Of a stretch of 49,070 nt of DNA, positions 1 to 8,432 are shown piece by piece (the stretch's first letter is position 1; the number at the start of each line of letters is the position of its first letter). The position numbers and the translations under genes were made by a program. Under the pieces are notes generated by a model. The model was not told the DNA's origin, searched no databases, and saw only the letters and a list, made by a program, of their open reading frames with translations. Origin of the DNA: Thermoplasmata archaeon (GTDB lineage: Archaea > Thermoplasmatota > E2 > DHVEG-1); assembly GCA_014894395.1 (NCBI GenBank), contig JADBLO010000125.1:1-49070 (forward strand). Reading direction: 5' to 3'.

Positions 1-101
1 GAACGCCCGAGTGATTGCTTTATCTAGAAAGAGTCCAGTAAGTGCGAAACTCAGGCTAATAATAATAGACAGAGACTTATAATCGCTATTTTCTTCATCA
101 T
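1..101 (-). pseudogene. 5' end of a secreted-protein gene, apparently frameshifted, cut by window edge
   Basis: Reading leftward from 101, an ATG ATG AAG start with a GGGAGA ribosome site and a TATA-like stretch at 144-160 encodes a typical signal-peptide start (MMKKIAIISLCLLLLA) but hits TGA after 16 codons. The -1 frame over the same bases continues hydrophobic (SIIISLSFALTGLFLDKAIT) to the window edge. Joined by one frameshift near positions 55-65 the two pieces make a normal signal peptide. It is therefore either a broken gene or a sequence error; too little is present to name a product. Confidence 0.35.
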
Positions 102-140
102 ATATTCTCCCTTTTTATATTCTTAAGATAAGAAGAGGGT

Positions 141-160
141 AAGCTATATATAAATTTATA
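141..160 (-). promoter_or_regulatory. TATA-box region for the gene starting at 101
   Basis: AT-rich run with TATATATAAATTTATA about 45-60 bases upstream of the minus-strand ATG at 101. The position and composition fit an archaeal TATA box. It is inferred from sequence only. Confidence 0.35.
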
Positions 161-253
161 CCAAAATTTTGCCCAAATTTATGATGAATTAATAAATACG
201 CTGAATAACTTGAGGTGAGCGAAGAAAAAAAGAGGGGAGGAAGATGTTTCTCA

Positions 254-745
254 TTAATTGACAAGGATACGACAGTGTGCCCATCCTGTCTGTTGCGCGG
301 TCATCCAGCGGAGATGCAACAGGTTGTTTTCTGCATCGTACCGGTAGAGTCCGACGATGCGATATTTTGTCTGGTTTTGTGTGATGATTTTGCCATTGAA
401 ATAACCTCTTTTAAGGATACCCACGATGTTTCCTTTTGTCATGTTGTCTGTGGTGTTCCACAGGCCTTTGAGTACGACAACACGTTCTCGTTTTACCAGA
501 ACGCCACCAAGGTACCCACAGGTTTCATTGGATCCTTCGTATCCCCAGATTCCTCTGAATTTTACTTGCGGTGTGTCGGTGGATAAGGGGAGTGTTGTAT
601 CGGTTTTTACAGCCGTGTTTTCGCTTGTCGCTTGTATGGAAATGTCTTGGTTCCCATACAGAGGTCCTTTTGCGTAGACCATAGTGCTGGCCCCCATGAG
701 AAGGAGCACGCCAATTATTATTCCGGTCATCCATTGTTTTTTCAT
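254..745 (-). CDS. Small secreted protein of unknown function
   Basis: This is a 163-residue protein with a clear N-terminal signal peptide (KK, then a hydrophobic stretch to about residue 25 ending at VYA-K). The mature part has repeated glycine/aromatic β-like segments: FRGIWGYEG, CGYLGG, LKGLWNTTDN, ILKRGYFNGK, RIVGLYRYD. The pattern recalls short 'G-x-W/F-G' β-sheet repeats of archaeal surface proteins. Two Cys (in ETCGYLG and WAHCRI) could form a disulfide. The start is supported by AAGGTGAT eight bases upstream. It stands alone between the broken gene at the left edge and the membrane protein at 844. I do not recognise a family; export from the cell is the only confident statement. Confidence 0.7.
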   Translation of the reverse strand: MKKQWMTGIIIGVLLLMGASTMVYAKGPLYGNQDISIQATSENTAVKTDTTLPLSTDTPQVKFRGIWGYEGSNETCGYLGGVLVKRERVVVLKGLWNTTDNMTKGNIVGILKRGYFNGKIITQNQTKYRIVGLYRYDAENNLLHLRWMTAQQTGWAHCRILVN

Positions 746-843
746 TTTATATCACCTTAGAACAGATTATGGTGTTTTGTTTATATTTGAATTGACCAGA
801 TTTTCCTCCAACTTGTACCCAAAACAAACCCAAATTCTGCGAA

Positions 844-1347
844 TTACTCCATGCTGAGGTAAAGAAGAATACTAATTGCAATAATTTCAAAGACATTTAG
901 GAAGAAACTGAGCGAACCAAATCCGCCTCCCATTCCTAATGCTTTCGTGAGAATTGGGATGGCTCGTACATACTCTGTGAACAGAGAATGAACCGTAATC
1001 AGGGTGACTATTGATCGCGTGAAAAGCACACCGATGAAGAACGTAAGACCCAGCATAAAACTGGATTTTGTCTTTCTATACGAATCAATGTAGATCCAGA
1101 GGATACCGATGAGAAGTACAATATCAACACAGTTGATTATCATCGAAGCAGTGTAGAGCAAAGAAAATCGTCTTTCCTGTGCATCCGTGGCTTGATACCC
1201 TGATTGTTGAAGCGCATCTTTGATAGAGTTGAATCCAATTGTTGAGAAAATAAACCCAACAACGATTCCGATAAAAATAAGGCTCGCGATAACAATTAAA
1301 GCCTTCGCTTTTGGACTTATCGTGTTTTTGTACGGAAAATCTTTCAT
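844..1347 (-). CDS. Four-TM membrane protein paired with a wHTH regulator
   Basis: This 167-residue protein has about four hydrophobic segments (near residues 15-36, 66-86, 95-118 and 140-165), with short polar loops and a charged N-terminus. The ATG lies three bases after the stop of the upstream wHTH gene (1351-1671), so the two are almost certainly co-transcribed. Pairs of a small winged-helix protein and a multi-pass membrane protein are common in euryarchaea (DUF7521-like proteins), and this pair resembles that layout. By inference the membrane protein may sense or transmit a signal to the regulator. No catalytic motif is visible. Confidence 0.7.
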   Translation of the reverse strand: MKDFPYKNTISPKAKALIVIASLIFIGIVVGFIFSTIGFNSIKDALQQSGYQATDAQERRFSLLYTASMIINCVDIVLLIGILWIYIDSYRKTKSSFMLGLTFFIGVLFTRSIVTLITVHSLFTEYVRAIPILTKALGMGGGFGSLSFFLNVFEIIAISILLYLSME

Positions 1348-1350
1348 ATC

Positions 1351-1671
1351 TTATTCACCTTTAGGTGGTTCATCTTTTATTTGTTTTTTCCCAATTTGAC
1401 CCCAAATTTCATCAAATACAAGTTTATTTTCTTCTAATAATTCTGAGGGGAAGAACATTTTTCCATATCCGCTACCTGTTGAGATGATCAAACGGTTTTT
1501 TTCCAAAATCTCAAGATGGTGGCGAATCGTCTTGTAGTCTAACACCATAAGTTTTGAAAGTTCATTGGCGTTATGAGGCGTTTGAAAAAGTTCTTCGAGT
1601 ATCCGTCCGCGATTAACACCACCAACTGAGCCTGCAAGAAGCCACCAGAGGAGTCGTTTCATCGCGTTCAT
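1351..1671 (-). CDS. ArsR-like winged-helix transcription regulator
   Basis: A 106-residue protein of the archaeal wHTH type: the N-terminus (MKRLLWWLLAGSVGGVNRGRI) leads into helices with NANELSKLMVLDYKTIRHHLEIL as recognition helix-turn-helix, then a β-wing (LIISTGSGYGKMFFPS). I prefer the ATG at 1671, eight bases after GGAAAGGG and matching where the family usually begins. An in-frame ATG at 1689 adds six residues, and a TTTTTAAG TATA-like box at about 1708-1717 would put transcription start near it, so a leaderless start at 1689 is possible. It precedes the membrane protein at 844-1347 in one unit. The regulated genes are unknown; autoregulation of the pair is the simplest guess. Confidence 0.8.
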   Translation of the reverse strand: MNAMKRLLWWLLAGSVGGVNRGRILEELFQTPHNANELSKLMVLDYKTIRHHLEILEKNRLIISTGSGYGKMFFPSELLEENKLVFDEIWGQIGKKQIKDEPPKGE

Positions 1672-1741
1672 GACAAATACCCTTTCCATGTGAAATCATT
1701 GGTGTTCTTAAAAAGGTTTAGAGAAAAAAAACATTTCTTTT

Positions 1742-2773
1742 TTACAGAAATAAAAAGATGATAGAATAACTTACATATCCTATTACTGCACTAATTGGTA
1801 TCGTAAGAAGCCATGCCCAAACAATATTCCTTGTGACCCCCCATCGCACAGCACTTGCTCGTTTCGCAGATCCGACTCCAATGATTGAACCAGTGATTGT
1901 ATGTGTTGTGCTAACGGGAATCCCAGCAAACGAGCAACAAATAATAGTGCCTGCAGCCGATGTTTCTGCCGCAAAACCATGCACTGGTCGTAATTTTGCT
2001 ACTTTCTGGCCAAGAGTCTTGATAACACCCCACCCTCCAAATAGGGTACCGCATGCTATAGCGGTATGAGCAGATAATATCACCCAGATAGGTACTGTTT
2101 CATGACCGGGGATTACACCTAGAGAAGCAAAATATCCGGTTCCTAAAAGAAGATAAAAAATAATACCCATTGTTTTTTGTGCATCATTGGTTCCGTGACT
2201 AAATGAAAAAGCACTAGCAGAAATTAATTGTAGTCTTCTAAACCATCCATCTACCTTACTTTGTGATTTTCTTCGAATTATCCAGAGAACCGCGATCATG
2301 AAGAAAAAACCAATAACAAGACCAAGAAATGGAGAAATAATCATAAAAACCAATACTTTCCATAATCCATCCTGAATTACACCTATTCCTGCTGCGGCGA
2401 TACCTGCACCAATCAGACCACCGATAAGTGCATGAGAAACAGAGATGGGAAGACCCCAATGTGTAGCGGTTGCAGTCCAAACGATTGCTCCAAGCAGAGC
2501 ACAAAACACCAGTATTGGCGTTGAAATCCGTGGATCTATTATACCTATACCGATGGTTCGTGCAACGAGAAGTGGTACGCCGAAAGCGGCAACGAAATTA
2601 AAAAACGCAGCCAAGCTAACCGCTTGAACTGGTTTGAGTACTCTTGTTGAAACCACGGTGGCTATGGAGTTAGCGGAATCGTTCATGCCGTTAAGAAAAT
2701 CAAAAACAAGTGCTAAGAAAATAAGAAAAATAACGAATGGTGAAAGTGAGAGAATTGCTGTAAGTTCAGACAT
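1742..2773 (-). CDS. pit: Pit-family inorganic phosphate transporter
   Basis: This 343-residue membrane protein of the PiT family imports phosphate by co-transport with a cation. Both halves of the family's inverted repeat show the signature region: FDFLNGMNDSANSIATVVSTRVL near residues 25-45 and FSFSHGTNDAQKTMGII near residue 195. About ten hydrophobic segments are present and the length is normal for prokaryotic members. It sits 20 bases downstream of a DUF47 gene (2794-3432), the usual partner. Together with the divergent high-affinity Pst system at 3659-8093 it gives the cell two phosphate routes. Confidence 0.95.
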   Translation of the reverse strand: MSELTAILSLSPFVIFLIFLALVFDFLNGMNDSANSIATVVSTRVLKPVQAVSLAAFFNFVAAFGVPLLVARTIGIGIIDPRISTPILVFCALLGAIVWTATATHWGLPISVSHALIGGLIGAGIAAAGIGVIQDGLWKVLVFMIISPFLGLVIGFFFMIAVLWIIRRKSQSKVDGWFRRLQLISASAFSFSHGTNDAQKTMGIIFYLLLGTGYFASLGVIPGHETVPIWVILSAHTAIACGTLFGGWGVIKTLGQKVAKLRPVHGFAAETSAAGTIICCSFAGIPVSTTHTITGSIIGVGSAKRASAVRWGVTRNIVWAWLLTIPISAVIGYVSYSIIFLFL

Positions 2774-2793
2774 AGCTGGTTTCCTTTCGGCTG

Positions 2794-3432
2794 TTACGTA
2801 TATTTTACAAGGATATCTCCGATGACATCAGCAACATCTTCACAGCGATCGATTGCTGCTTCTAAATCCTCGTATAATTCCTTAATTTTAATAATCTCAA
2901 CGGGGTCTTTTTTTGTGAAGAGTTCAGCAGTTGCCTTCCTTAACAGTGCATCTCCTTCATTTTCTAAGGTGTTGACTTCTTTACAAAATCCTCTTATTTT
3001 ATTTGCCTCCTTAAAATTCCTCAGGAGATTGATGCCTCCATGAACGTTTTTGGTTGTTTTTTGCAGTGTCTTTGCAAATTCAAGCATATAGATCGGAGGT
3101 TTTTTTATCTCATACAGTACTAAACGTTCTGCGACTGCCTCAAGGTTATCAAGAATATCATCAAGAGAGCATACTAACTTTGAAATATCTTCTCGGTCAA
3201 TTGGGGTGATGAATGTCTTGTTGAGCTCTGAAAAGATATCATGAACCATTTTATCCCCGTCATTTTCTATTTTTTTAATTCCCTCTCGTTTTTTATCGAT
3301 ATCTGTATAATGCTGTAGCATGTCAACAAGTGCATCGACGCCAACGAGAACATTTTTACTTTGTGTCTCGATCATGTCAAAAAAATGTTTTTCTTGCGGT
3401 ATTAACCATGAAAGAATCCCCATATGAATCAC
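2794..3432 (-). CDS. DUF47 PhoU-like accessory protein of the Pit transporter
   Basis: A 212-residue all-helical protein of the DUF47/PhoU-like (TIGR00153) family. Seen in sequence: FDMIETQSKNVLVGVDALVDML near the N-terminus, a central KKIENDGDKMVHDIFSELNKTFITPIDREDI, and a C-terminal LENEGDALLRKA…DLEAAIDRCEDVADVIGDI; the repeated E-x-x-(G/A)D motifs are the metal-binding helices of the family. It lies directly upstream of pit in the same unit, as in many prokaryotes, and probably controls transporter activity. The start is GTG at 3432 behind AGGAG, or ATG at 3423. Confidence 0.93.
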   Translation of the reverse strand: MIHMGILSWLIPQEKHFFDMIETQSKNVLVGVDALVDMLQHYTDIDKKREGIKKIENDGDKMVHDIFSELNKTFITPIDREDISKLVCSLDDILDNLEAVAERLVLYEIKKPPIYMLEFAKTLQKTTKNVHGGINLLRNFKEANKIRGFCKEVNTLENEGDALLRKATAELFTKKDPVEIIKIKELYEDLEAAIDRCEDVADVIGDILVKYT

Positions 3433-3624
3433 ATTGCTCCTATTGATTTTCTTGGGAGAGAACTGTCCCCCTATGCTGCCGTCCTATAATCGGTTATCAG
3501 AATATAAACCCCTCTTATTTTTTAAGAATATATCTAAAGAGAATACTTCTTCACCAGATAAACCTCTATAAAATTCTGTTGACTTCATAATACTATATAT
3601 GCTAGTAAGGTATATGGTGAATAA

Positions 3625-3636
3625 AGTATATATTTT
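3625..3636 (+). promoter_or_regulatory. TATA box for the pst operon
   Basis: AGTATATATTTT lies 23-34 bases before the chosen pstS ATG (3659), so the transcript would have a very short leader. A second TATAAA-like site lies near 3568-3574. The intergenic stretch 3433-3658 must also hold the minus-strand promoter of the DUF47–pit unit. No repeated operator could be identified by eye. Confidence 0.4.
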
Positions 3637-3658
3637 TACACGGGTTGTAGGATGTACG

Positions 3659-4537
3659 ATGAGTTCAATCGAACAAAAAAGAGAACAAAAAAAATTACAA
3701 CAACTCATGATTGGGCTCATTTCAATCATCGTGATTTTTTCAATACTTGGTAGTGGCTGCATTCAATCTCAGAAAGGTTTTCCGATAGTCGTCGTTGGTA
3801 GAGATAGTGCATCAGGATCGCGAGAGTTCTTTTGGGAATACGTGATGACGAAAGATAATTTCAGCGTATTTTACTTGGAAAAAAACTCTAACGGTGGCAT
3901 CTACCAAACCGTGACACAAACCCCTGGTGCGATAGGATACGTCGGCCTTGGTTATGTCGATAGTGGGGTCAAAGCACTCACGATAAACAACATTGCCGCA
4001 AACCCAGCAAACGTCCTTTCTGGAACATATCCGATTGCACGAAACCTCTACGTATTTACCAAGGGAAATGCAACAGGAGCGGCAAAGGAATTTATTACCT
4101 TCATTCAAAGCACTGAAGGACAAGTAATCGTCCAAGAAGAAGGATTCGTCCCTATACCAACAACCGAAACGTATAATTCCACGGGAAAAAGTCTCAGTGG
4201 AATTCTGAGCATCGGTGGATCAACGACAGTATTTCCCATACTTGAAAAAGCAAAAGAAACATTCATGATATTGTACCCAGGTCTCCAAATAACCGTGAGT
4301 TCCACTGGCTCGGGCGCAGGTATCACAGCAGTTGGCGCGGGAACCGTGGACATCGGCATGTCATCTCGTGACCTGAAATCATCAGAAAGTAATTTAGAAC
4401 TGGTCAAATATACGATCGCAAGTGACGCTATCGTCCTCATCGTCAACCCAGAAAATACCTCTGTCGATAACCTCTCGCTTGCACAAGTAAAAGCAATTTA
4501 CAAAGGTGAGATTACCAACTGGAACGAGTTCAGTTAA
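3659..4537 (+). CDS. pstS: Phosphate-binding lipoprotein PstS with halves in swapped (circularly permuted) order
   Basis: The protein has 292 residues. It begins with a charged start, a TM segment and a lipobox (SILGSGC, Cys34), so it should be anchored outside the membrane to capture phosphate for the Pst importer. The order of parts is unusual: residues ~40-170 match the normal C-terminal half (VVVGRDSASGSREF, GGIYQTVTQTPGAIGYVGLGY, FVPIP). A linker follows, and residues ~186-292 match the normal N-terminal half (GGSTTVFPILEKAKETF, SSTGSGAGITAVGAGTVDIG, QVKAIYKGEITNWNE), ending where VGRDSASG would usually continue. All phosphate-contacting motifs (GSTTV, STGSGAG, SRD, RDSASGSR) are present. 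The ATG at 3659 follows AGGATG; an in-frame ATG at 3599 is less likely. pstCA, pstB and phoU follow. Confidence 0.9.
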   Translation: MSSIEQKREQKKLQQLMIGLISIIVIFSILGSGCIQSQKGFPIVVVGRDSASGSREFFWEYVMTKDNFSVFYLEKNSNGGIYQTVTQTPGAIGYVGLGYVDSGVKALTINNIAANPANVLSGTYPIARNLYVFTKGNATGAAKEFITFIQSTEGQVIVQEEGFVPIPTTETYNSTGKSLSGILSIGGSTTVFPILEKAKETFMILYPGLQITVSSTGSGAGITAVGAGTVDIGMSSRDLKSSESNLELVKYTIASDAIVLIVNPENTSVDNLSLAQVKAIYKGEITNWNEFS

Positions 4538-4611
4538 ACAACTATTTCCCCTGTTAAAAACTTGAAGCAGATCTATGGATTCAGTTTCTTGCAACAAAAT
4601 AATAGGGGTTG

Positions 4612-4619
4612 AAAAAAAA
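4612..4619 (+). other. A8 homopolymer where a frameshift would restore the pstC start
   Basis: TTG at 4609 is followed by eight A. With one A fewer, TTG AAA AAA ACC AAG would read straight into the PstC frame, giving an N-terminus beginning MKKTKEDVGK. This is either a sequencing or indel event or a programmed slip site; the sequence alone cannot decide. Confidence 0.4.
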
Positions 4620-4882
4620 CCAAGGAAGATGTAGGTAAGGAGGATTGGAAACCTCTGCGAAGCGAAAAACTACAAAAACCATTCAAAAAATTCTTTCTTT
4701 CGAAAAAGAACATCAAGGAAAAAAGCATCAAAACAGTTCTTTTTCTTACCGCTATCTCTGCGATCATCGTAATCTTTTCTATCATTATTTTTTTATTCAA
4801 GGATGGATACCCTATTTTTCAAACCGCCGGTCTTTGGGAGTTTCTCTCAGGGACTCGATGGAACCCTACCGGTGAACCGCCA
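4613..4882 (+). other. In-frame N-terminal extension of PstC without ATG/GTG/TTG start
   Basis: From a TGA at 4610-4612 the pstC frame is open and clearly coding: a basic segment (KPFKKFFLSKKNIKEKSIK), the first PstC membrane helix (VLFLTAISAIIVIFSIIIFLF) and the conserved stretch KDGYPIFQTAGLWEFLSGTRWNPTGEP. No ATG, GTG or TTG occurs in this frame before TTG 4883. A strong GGAGG lies at 4639-4643, but the nearest in-frame candidate after it is CTG 4655. So the true start is non-canonical, or the 5' end carries a frameshift. Confidence 0.75.
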
Positions 4883-6604
4883 TTGTATGGCGCGTTTCCT
4901 CTCATCGTAGGAACACTTCTCGTCACACTCGGTGCGATGATTGTGGCCATTCCACTGAGTATCGGGAGCGCGATCTTCATCTCAGAGATAGCGACCCCGA
5001 AAATGAAAGCAGCGATAAAACCTGCAATTGAGCTTCTTGCCGGCATCCCCTCAGTAGTCTATGGTTTTTTTGGTTTAATTGTGCTCACAACATGGCTGCG
5101 AATATCGTTTAACCAACCCTCTGGTGAATCCTGGCTGGCTGGCTCTCTTTTGCTCGGGATCATGGCGATTCCTACAATCACTAGTGTTGCAGAGGATGCG
5201 ATTAGTTCAGTTCCTCGCGAGTTCAAAGAAGGCTCATTTGCACTTGGGGCGACACGATGGCAGACTATTAGTAAAGTCATTGTCCCCTCAGCCTTGTCGG
5301 GGATTACCGCAGGGATTATTCTTGGGATAGGGCGTGCGATTGGTGAAACAATGGCAGTAATGATGGTCTGTGGGAACCCAACCTATGGTCTCATCCCTAC
5401 ATCTATCACCAATGTGTTTGCCCCCATCAAAACACTGACAGCAACCTTAGGCATCGAAATGGGAGAGGTAGCGGCAGGAAGTAACCATTATCACGCGTTA
5501 TTTGGGGTTGCTCTCCTTCTGCTCATAATCACGCTAGCGGTAAATATTATTGCAACAGTTATTTTAAACCGGTTGAAAGAAAAACAACGATCCCCCTCAA
5601 AGAAGAAGACGCGCCTTAGCGTTTCGATCAAACAGCAAATCAGAAAAACATTGGTTTTTACCATCATTATACTGTGTGTGGTAATTCTGCTTAGTTCCAT
5701 GGGAATACTTCTTACAGTATGCATTGGTCTTGTTGTAGGAGCCGTGTACTATCTGAGAAAAAAAGTTTCAGCAAAGACCGGTCAGCGGATTGCTTTTATC
5801 GCAATCGCGGTAGCTATTCTTACTGTGATTGTGATCCTTGGAGTAATCCTTGCGTATATCATTTCAAACGGTGCAGGAGCACTCAGCTGGGAATTCCTGT
5901 CACAGGGATCGAGCAATCTCGGTAGATCTGGCGGGATCTACCCAGCGATTATCGGTACGTTATATCTGGTTTCAGGTGCAATTGCTATCGCTTTACCATT
6001 AGGCGTTGGTGCAGCGATATATCTTATAGAATACACACGAGAAGGACGGTTAACTAAAATTATCCGCGCGGGAGCTGATCTGTTAAATGGGACTCCTTCG
6101 ATAGTGTTTGGTTTGTTTGGGTTCGCATTCTTCGTTCTCTATCTAAGGATGGGGTTTTCACTACTTGCCGGTCAAATAACTATAGCATTTATGATCCTAC
6201 CGACGATTATTAGAACAACGGAAGAGGCGTTGAAGAGTGTTCCGCAGTCATTACGAGAAGGAAGCCTTGCACTAGGGGCGACGAAATGGCAGACTATCAA
6301 GAAGGTGGTGTTACCACCTGCGGCACCAGGAATCCTCACAGGAGCCATCCTTGGCATTGGACGAGCAGCCGGTGAGACCGCTCCGATCATGTTTACCGCA
6401 GTGGTGTTCTCAAGCTTCATCCCTCACTCGTTTGTGGAGCCAGTGAACGCGTTACCATTCCATTTGTATATACTTGCAACGTCAATCCCTAATTCCGCGC
6501 GAAATCAAGCGGGGACCGCACTGGTCCTGTTGTTGTTGGTGATTGGTATCTACCTTGTGGCTGTACTACTTCGTAATCATTATCAAAAAACCATGAAATG
6601 GTGA
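4883..6604 (+). CDS. pstCA: Phosphate ABC importer permease, PstC and PstA fused
   Basis: At least 573 residues, and about 660 with the upstream extension, with both permease subunits in one chain. The N-terminal half is PstC-like, with coupling motif [20 protein letters not shown] and [13 protein letters not shown] basic linker and extra hydrophobic helices (residues ~225-330) lead to a PstA-like half with [20 protein letters not shown] and [16 protein letters not shown]. The two EAA loops would each dock a PstB ATPase. In most species PstC and PstA are separate ~300-residue proteins, so this is a fusion. TTG 4883 is only the first ordinary start codon; homology to PstC begins ~90 codons earlier. 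The gene overlaps or abuts pstB. Confidence 0.92.
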   Translation: MYGAFPLIVGTLLVTLGAMIVAIPLSIGSAIFISEIATPKMKAAIKPAIELLAGIPSVVYGFFGLIVLTTWLRISFNQPSGESWLAGSLLLGIMAIPTITSVAEDAISSVPREFKEGSFALGATRWQTISKVIVPSALSGITAGIILGIGRAIGETMAVMMVCGNPTYGLIPTSITNVFAPIKTLTATLGIEMGEVAAGSNHYHALFGVALLLLIITLAVNIIATVILNRLKEKQRSPSKKKTRLSVSIKQQIRKTLVFTIIILCVVILLSSMGILLTVCIGLVVGAVYYLRKKVSAKTGQRIAFIAIAVAILTVIVILGVILAYIISNGAGALSWEFLSQGSSNLGRSGGIYPAIIGTLYLVSGAIAIALPLGVGAAIYLIEYTREGRLTKIIRAGADLLNGTPSIVFGLFGFAFFVLYLRMGFSLLAGQITIAFMILPTIIRTTEEALKSVPQSLREGSLALGATKWQTIKKVVLPPAAPGILTGAILGIGRAAGETAPIMFTAVVFSSFIPHSFVEPVNALPFHLYILATSIPNSARNQAGTALVLLLLVIGIYLVAVLLRNHYQKTMKW

Positions 6605-6609
6605 AAACA

Positions 6610-7371
6610 ATGGCTAATAAAGTCGTCATTAAAACCGAACAACTCAATCTTTGGTATGGTGAAAAACAGGTATTATATGATATCTCCATGGAAATGCTGT
6701 CAAATAAAATCACCGCACTTATTGGTCCTTCTGGATGCGGGAAGTCAACGTTAATCCGATGTTTTAACCGGATGAATGATGTGATCCCTACATGCAGGAT
6801 CACCGGTCATGTATTTTTTGATGACAATGACATCTATGGTCCTGATGCTGACGCGGTCGAGGTTCGCAAAAAAATAGGCATGGTATTTCAAAAGCCAAAC
6901 CCGTTCCCAAAATCCATTTATGAGAACGTTGCCTATGGACCACGTGTCTCAGGGGTAAACAACAAGGATAGCCTTGATGAGATCGTGGAAAAGAGCCTGC
7001 GAGATGCAGCGTTATGGGATGAGGTGAAGGACCGACTCTTTGAATCAGCGATGGGACTCTCAGGTGGACAGCAACAAAGATTATGTATCGCGCGATCACT
7101 TTCGATAGAACCAGAGGTTATTCTTATGGATGAGCCGTGTTCCGCACTTGACCCAATTGCTACTGCAAAGATTGAGGACCTCATGACGGAGTTGAAAAAA
7201 AGATATACGGTGATTATTGTTACGCATAATATGCAGCAGGCTGCACGGGTGAGTGATTACGCTGCATATATGTACCTCGGAAAACTTATCGAGTTTGGTG
7301 AAACCGAACAAATGTTTGAGGATCCCCATGAGGAACTTACGGAAAAATATATTACCGGCCGGTTTGGATAA
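6610..7371 (+). CDS. pstB: Phosphate ABC importer ATPase PstB
   Basis: A 253-residue ATPase that powers phosphate import by the PstS–PstCA system. Walker A is GPSGCGKST, followed by Q-loop [10 protein letters not shown], signature [15 protein letters not shown], Walker [14 protein letters not shown] and switch His in [10 protein letters not shown]; the MNDVIP and [14 protein letters not shown] segments are typical of PstB. Three in-frame starts exist (ATG 6598, GTG 6601, ATG 6610). I choose 6610 because GGTGA sits five bases before it; 6598 would overlap the pstCA stop by seven bases. Length and all motifs are intact. Confidence 0.95.
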   Translation: MANKVVIKTEQLNLWYGEKQVLYDISMEMLSNKITALIGPSGCGKSTLIRCFNRMNDVIPTCRITGHVFFDDNDIYGPDADAVEVRKKIGMVFQKPNPFPKSIYENVAYGPRVSGVNNKDSLDEIVEKSLRDAALWDEVKDRLFESAMGLSGGQQQRLCIARSLSIEPEVILMDEPCSALDPIATAKIEDLMTELKKRYTVIIVTHNMQQAARVSDYAAYMYLGKLIEFGETEQMFEDPHEELTEKYITGRFG

Positions 7372-7385
7372 AGAAGGAAAAGCAT

Positions 7386-8093
7386 ATGGTACAAAAATTT
7401 CATAATGAATTAGACGAGCTGAAAAACGATATCTTGAAAATGGGGCAACTGGCAAAAGAGATGCTCCAGAAAGCAACGGACTCTCTGAAAAATGATAATA
7501 GTGAGCTTGCCGCTTGGGTCCAATCTAAAAAAGGGGCTATTGCAAATATGGATAGAGATATCGAAGCAAAAGCTCTTCGTTTAATCGCTTTGTATCAACC
7601 AATGGCAAAGGATATGCGAACGATCGCATGTTGTTTGAAAATGAATACATACCTTACGAGAATTGGGCGTTATGGGAAAGACATCGCAAAAGTTACCGAT
7701 GAACTCCATGATGTTCCTCGGATGAAGAAGTTGATTAGTATCCCTCATATGGCTGAGATTGTCTGTGGCATGATTGATGATGTGCTTACTGCTTTTGTGA
7801 AGGAGGATATTTCAGTAATCCAGAATTTAGAAGAACGGGAATCGATCGTTGATGAACTCCGCTATTCCATTTTCCGCGAATGCTTATCGTATATGATAGA
7901 AGATAACAAGAACATCACCCAGGGTGCCCATTATATGATGGTTTCCCGGTATTTAGAGCGATGTGGAGATCATGCTTGTAAAATTGCAGAGAAAATTTAC
8001 TATATGGTGACTGGTGAACATATTGAGATTGATTCCTCTGAAAAAAAAATGTCTCGAGCCGGTCTTAATCGACGGACAAAACAAGGACCATAA
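7386..8093 (+). CDS. phoU: PhoU phosphate-transport regulator
   Basis: A 235-residue protein made of the two PhoU three-helix repeats. The first is LDELKNDILKMGQLAKEML…DRDIEAKALRLIALYQPMAKDMRTI, the second AEIVCGMIDDVLTAFVKED…MMVSRYLERCGDHACKIAEKI. These carry the E/D-x-x-x-D metal-cluster motifs. PhoU normally restrains Pst transport when phosphate is plentiful. In bacteria it also signals through PhoR, but no PhoR/PhoB pair is visible here. It begins 14 bases after pstB behind GGAAAAG. Its TAA overlaps the ATG of the following remnant. Confidence 0.95.
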   Translation: MVQKFHNELDELKNDILKMGQLAKEMLQKATDSLKNDNSELAAWVQSKKGAIANMDRDIEAKALRLIALYQPMAKDMRTIACCLKMNTYLTRIGRYGKDIAKVTDELHDVPRMKKLISIPHMAEIVCGMIDDVLTAFVKEDISVIQNLEERESIVDELRYSIFRECLSYMIEDNKNITQGAHYMMVSRYLERCGDHACKIAEKIYYMVTGEHIEIDSSEKKMSRAGLNRRTKQGP

Positions 8094-8173
8094 TGAAACA
8101 GCAAGTCTTATTTGTGTGCAACCAAAATTCTGCTACCTCTGGAGTAAAACATTGTAAAACCAATAGAATTTAA
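8093..8173 (+). pseudogene. Truncated arsenate reductase / low-molecular-weight phosphatase remnant
   Basis: A 26-codon ORF begins in a TAATG overlap with the phoU stop. Its start, KQQVLFVCNQNSATSG, matches the P-loop beginning of the LMW protein-tyrosine-phosphatase/ArsC family (VLFVC-x-x-NSARS), with the catalytic-loop Arg replaced by Thr. The reading frame stops after GVKHCKTNRI, some 100 residues short of the family. Such a gene often ends archaeal pst–phoU operons, so this looks like a decayed last gene. I could not find the rest of the domain in other frames up to 8430. Confidence 0.55.
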
Positions 8174-8432
8174 TCGAAACTGATACTCCGTTGGATTTCG
8201 ATGAATCTCTAAAAATCTTAATATCATAATAAATCGATATTCCCTATCTATGGTTTTATCAGATCAACAATAATTTTTTGTATTTTAACTGGGGGTTTTT
8301 TATTTTGATATTTGAAGGATATTAGAAAGAAAATCTCTGTGGATAAAATAAAACCACTGCTCAATGAAAAAATAAGGCATTCCCTAGAACAAATTATATA
8401 TATAAGAAGTTGAATTTATTTTTTGTAGAGAA
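8174..8432. other. Intergenic stretch, no gene recognised
   Basis: AT-rich DNA between the ArsC-like remnant and the leader of the secreted peptidase-like gene. A long AT run near 8395-8410 (TTATATATATAAGAAG) is a good archaeal TATA-box candidate for the downstream gene. Nothing else was recognised. Confidence 0.5.
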
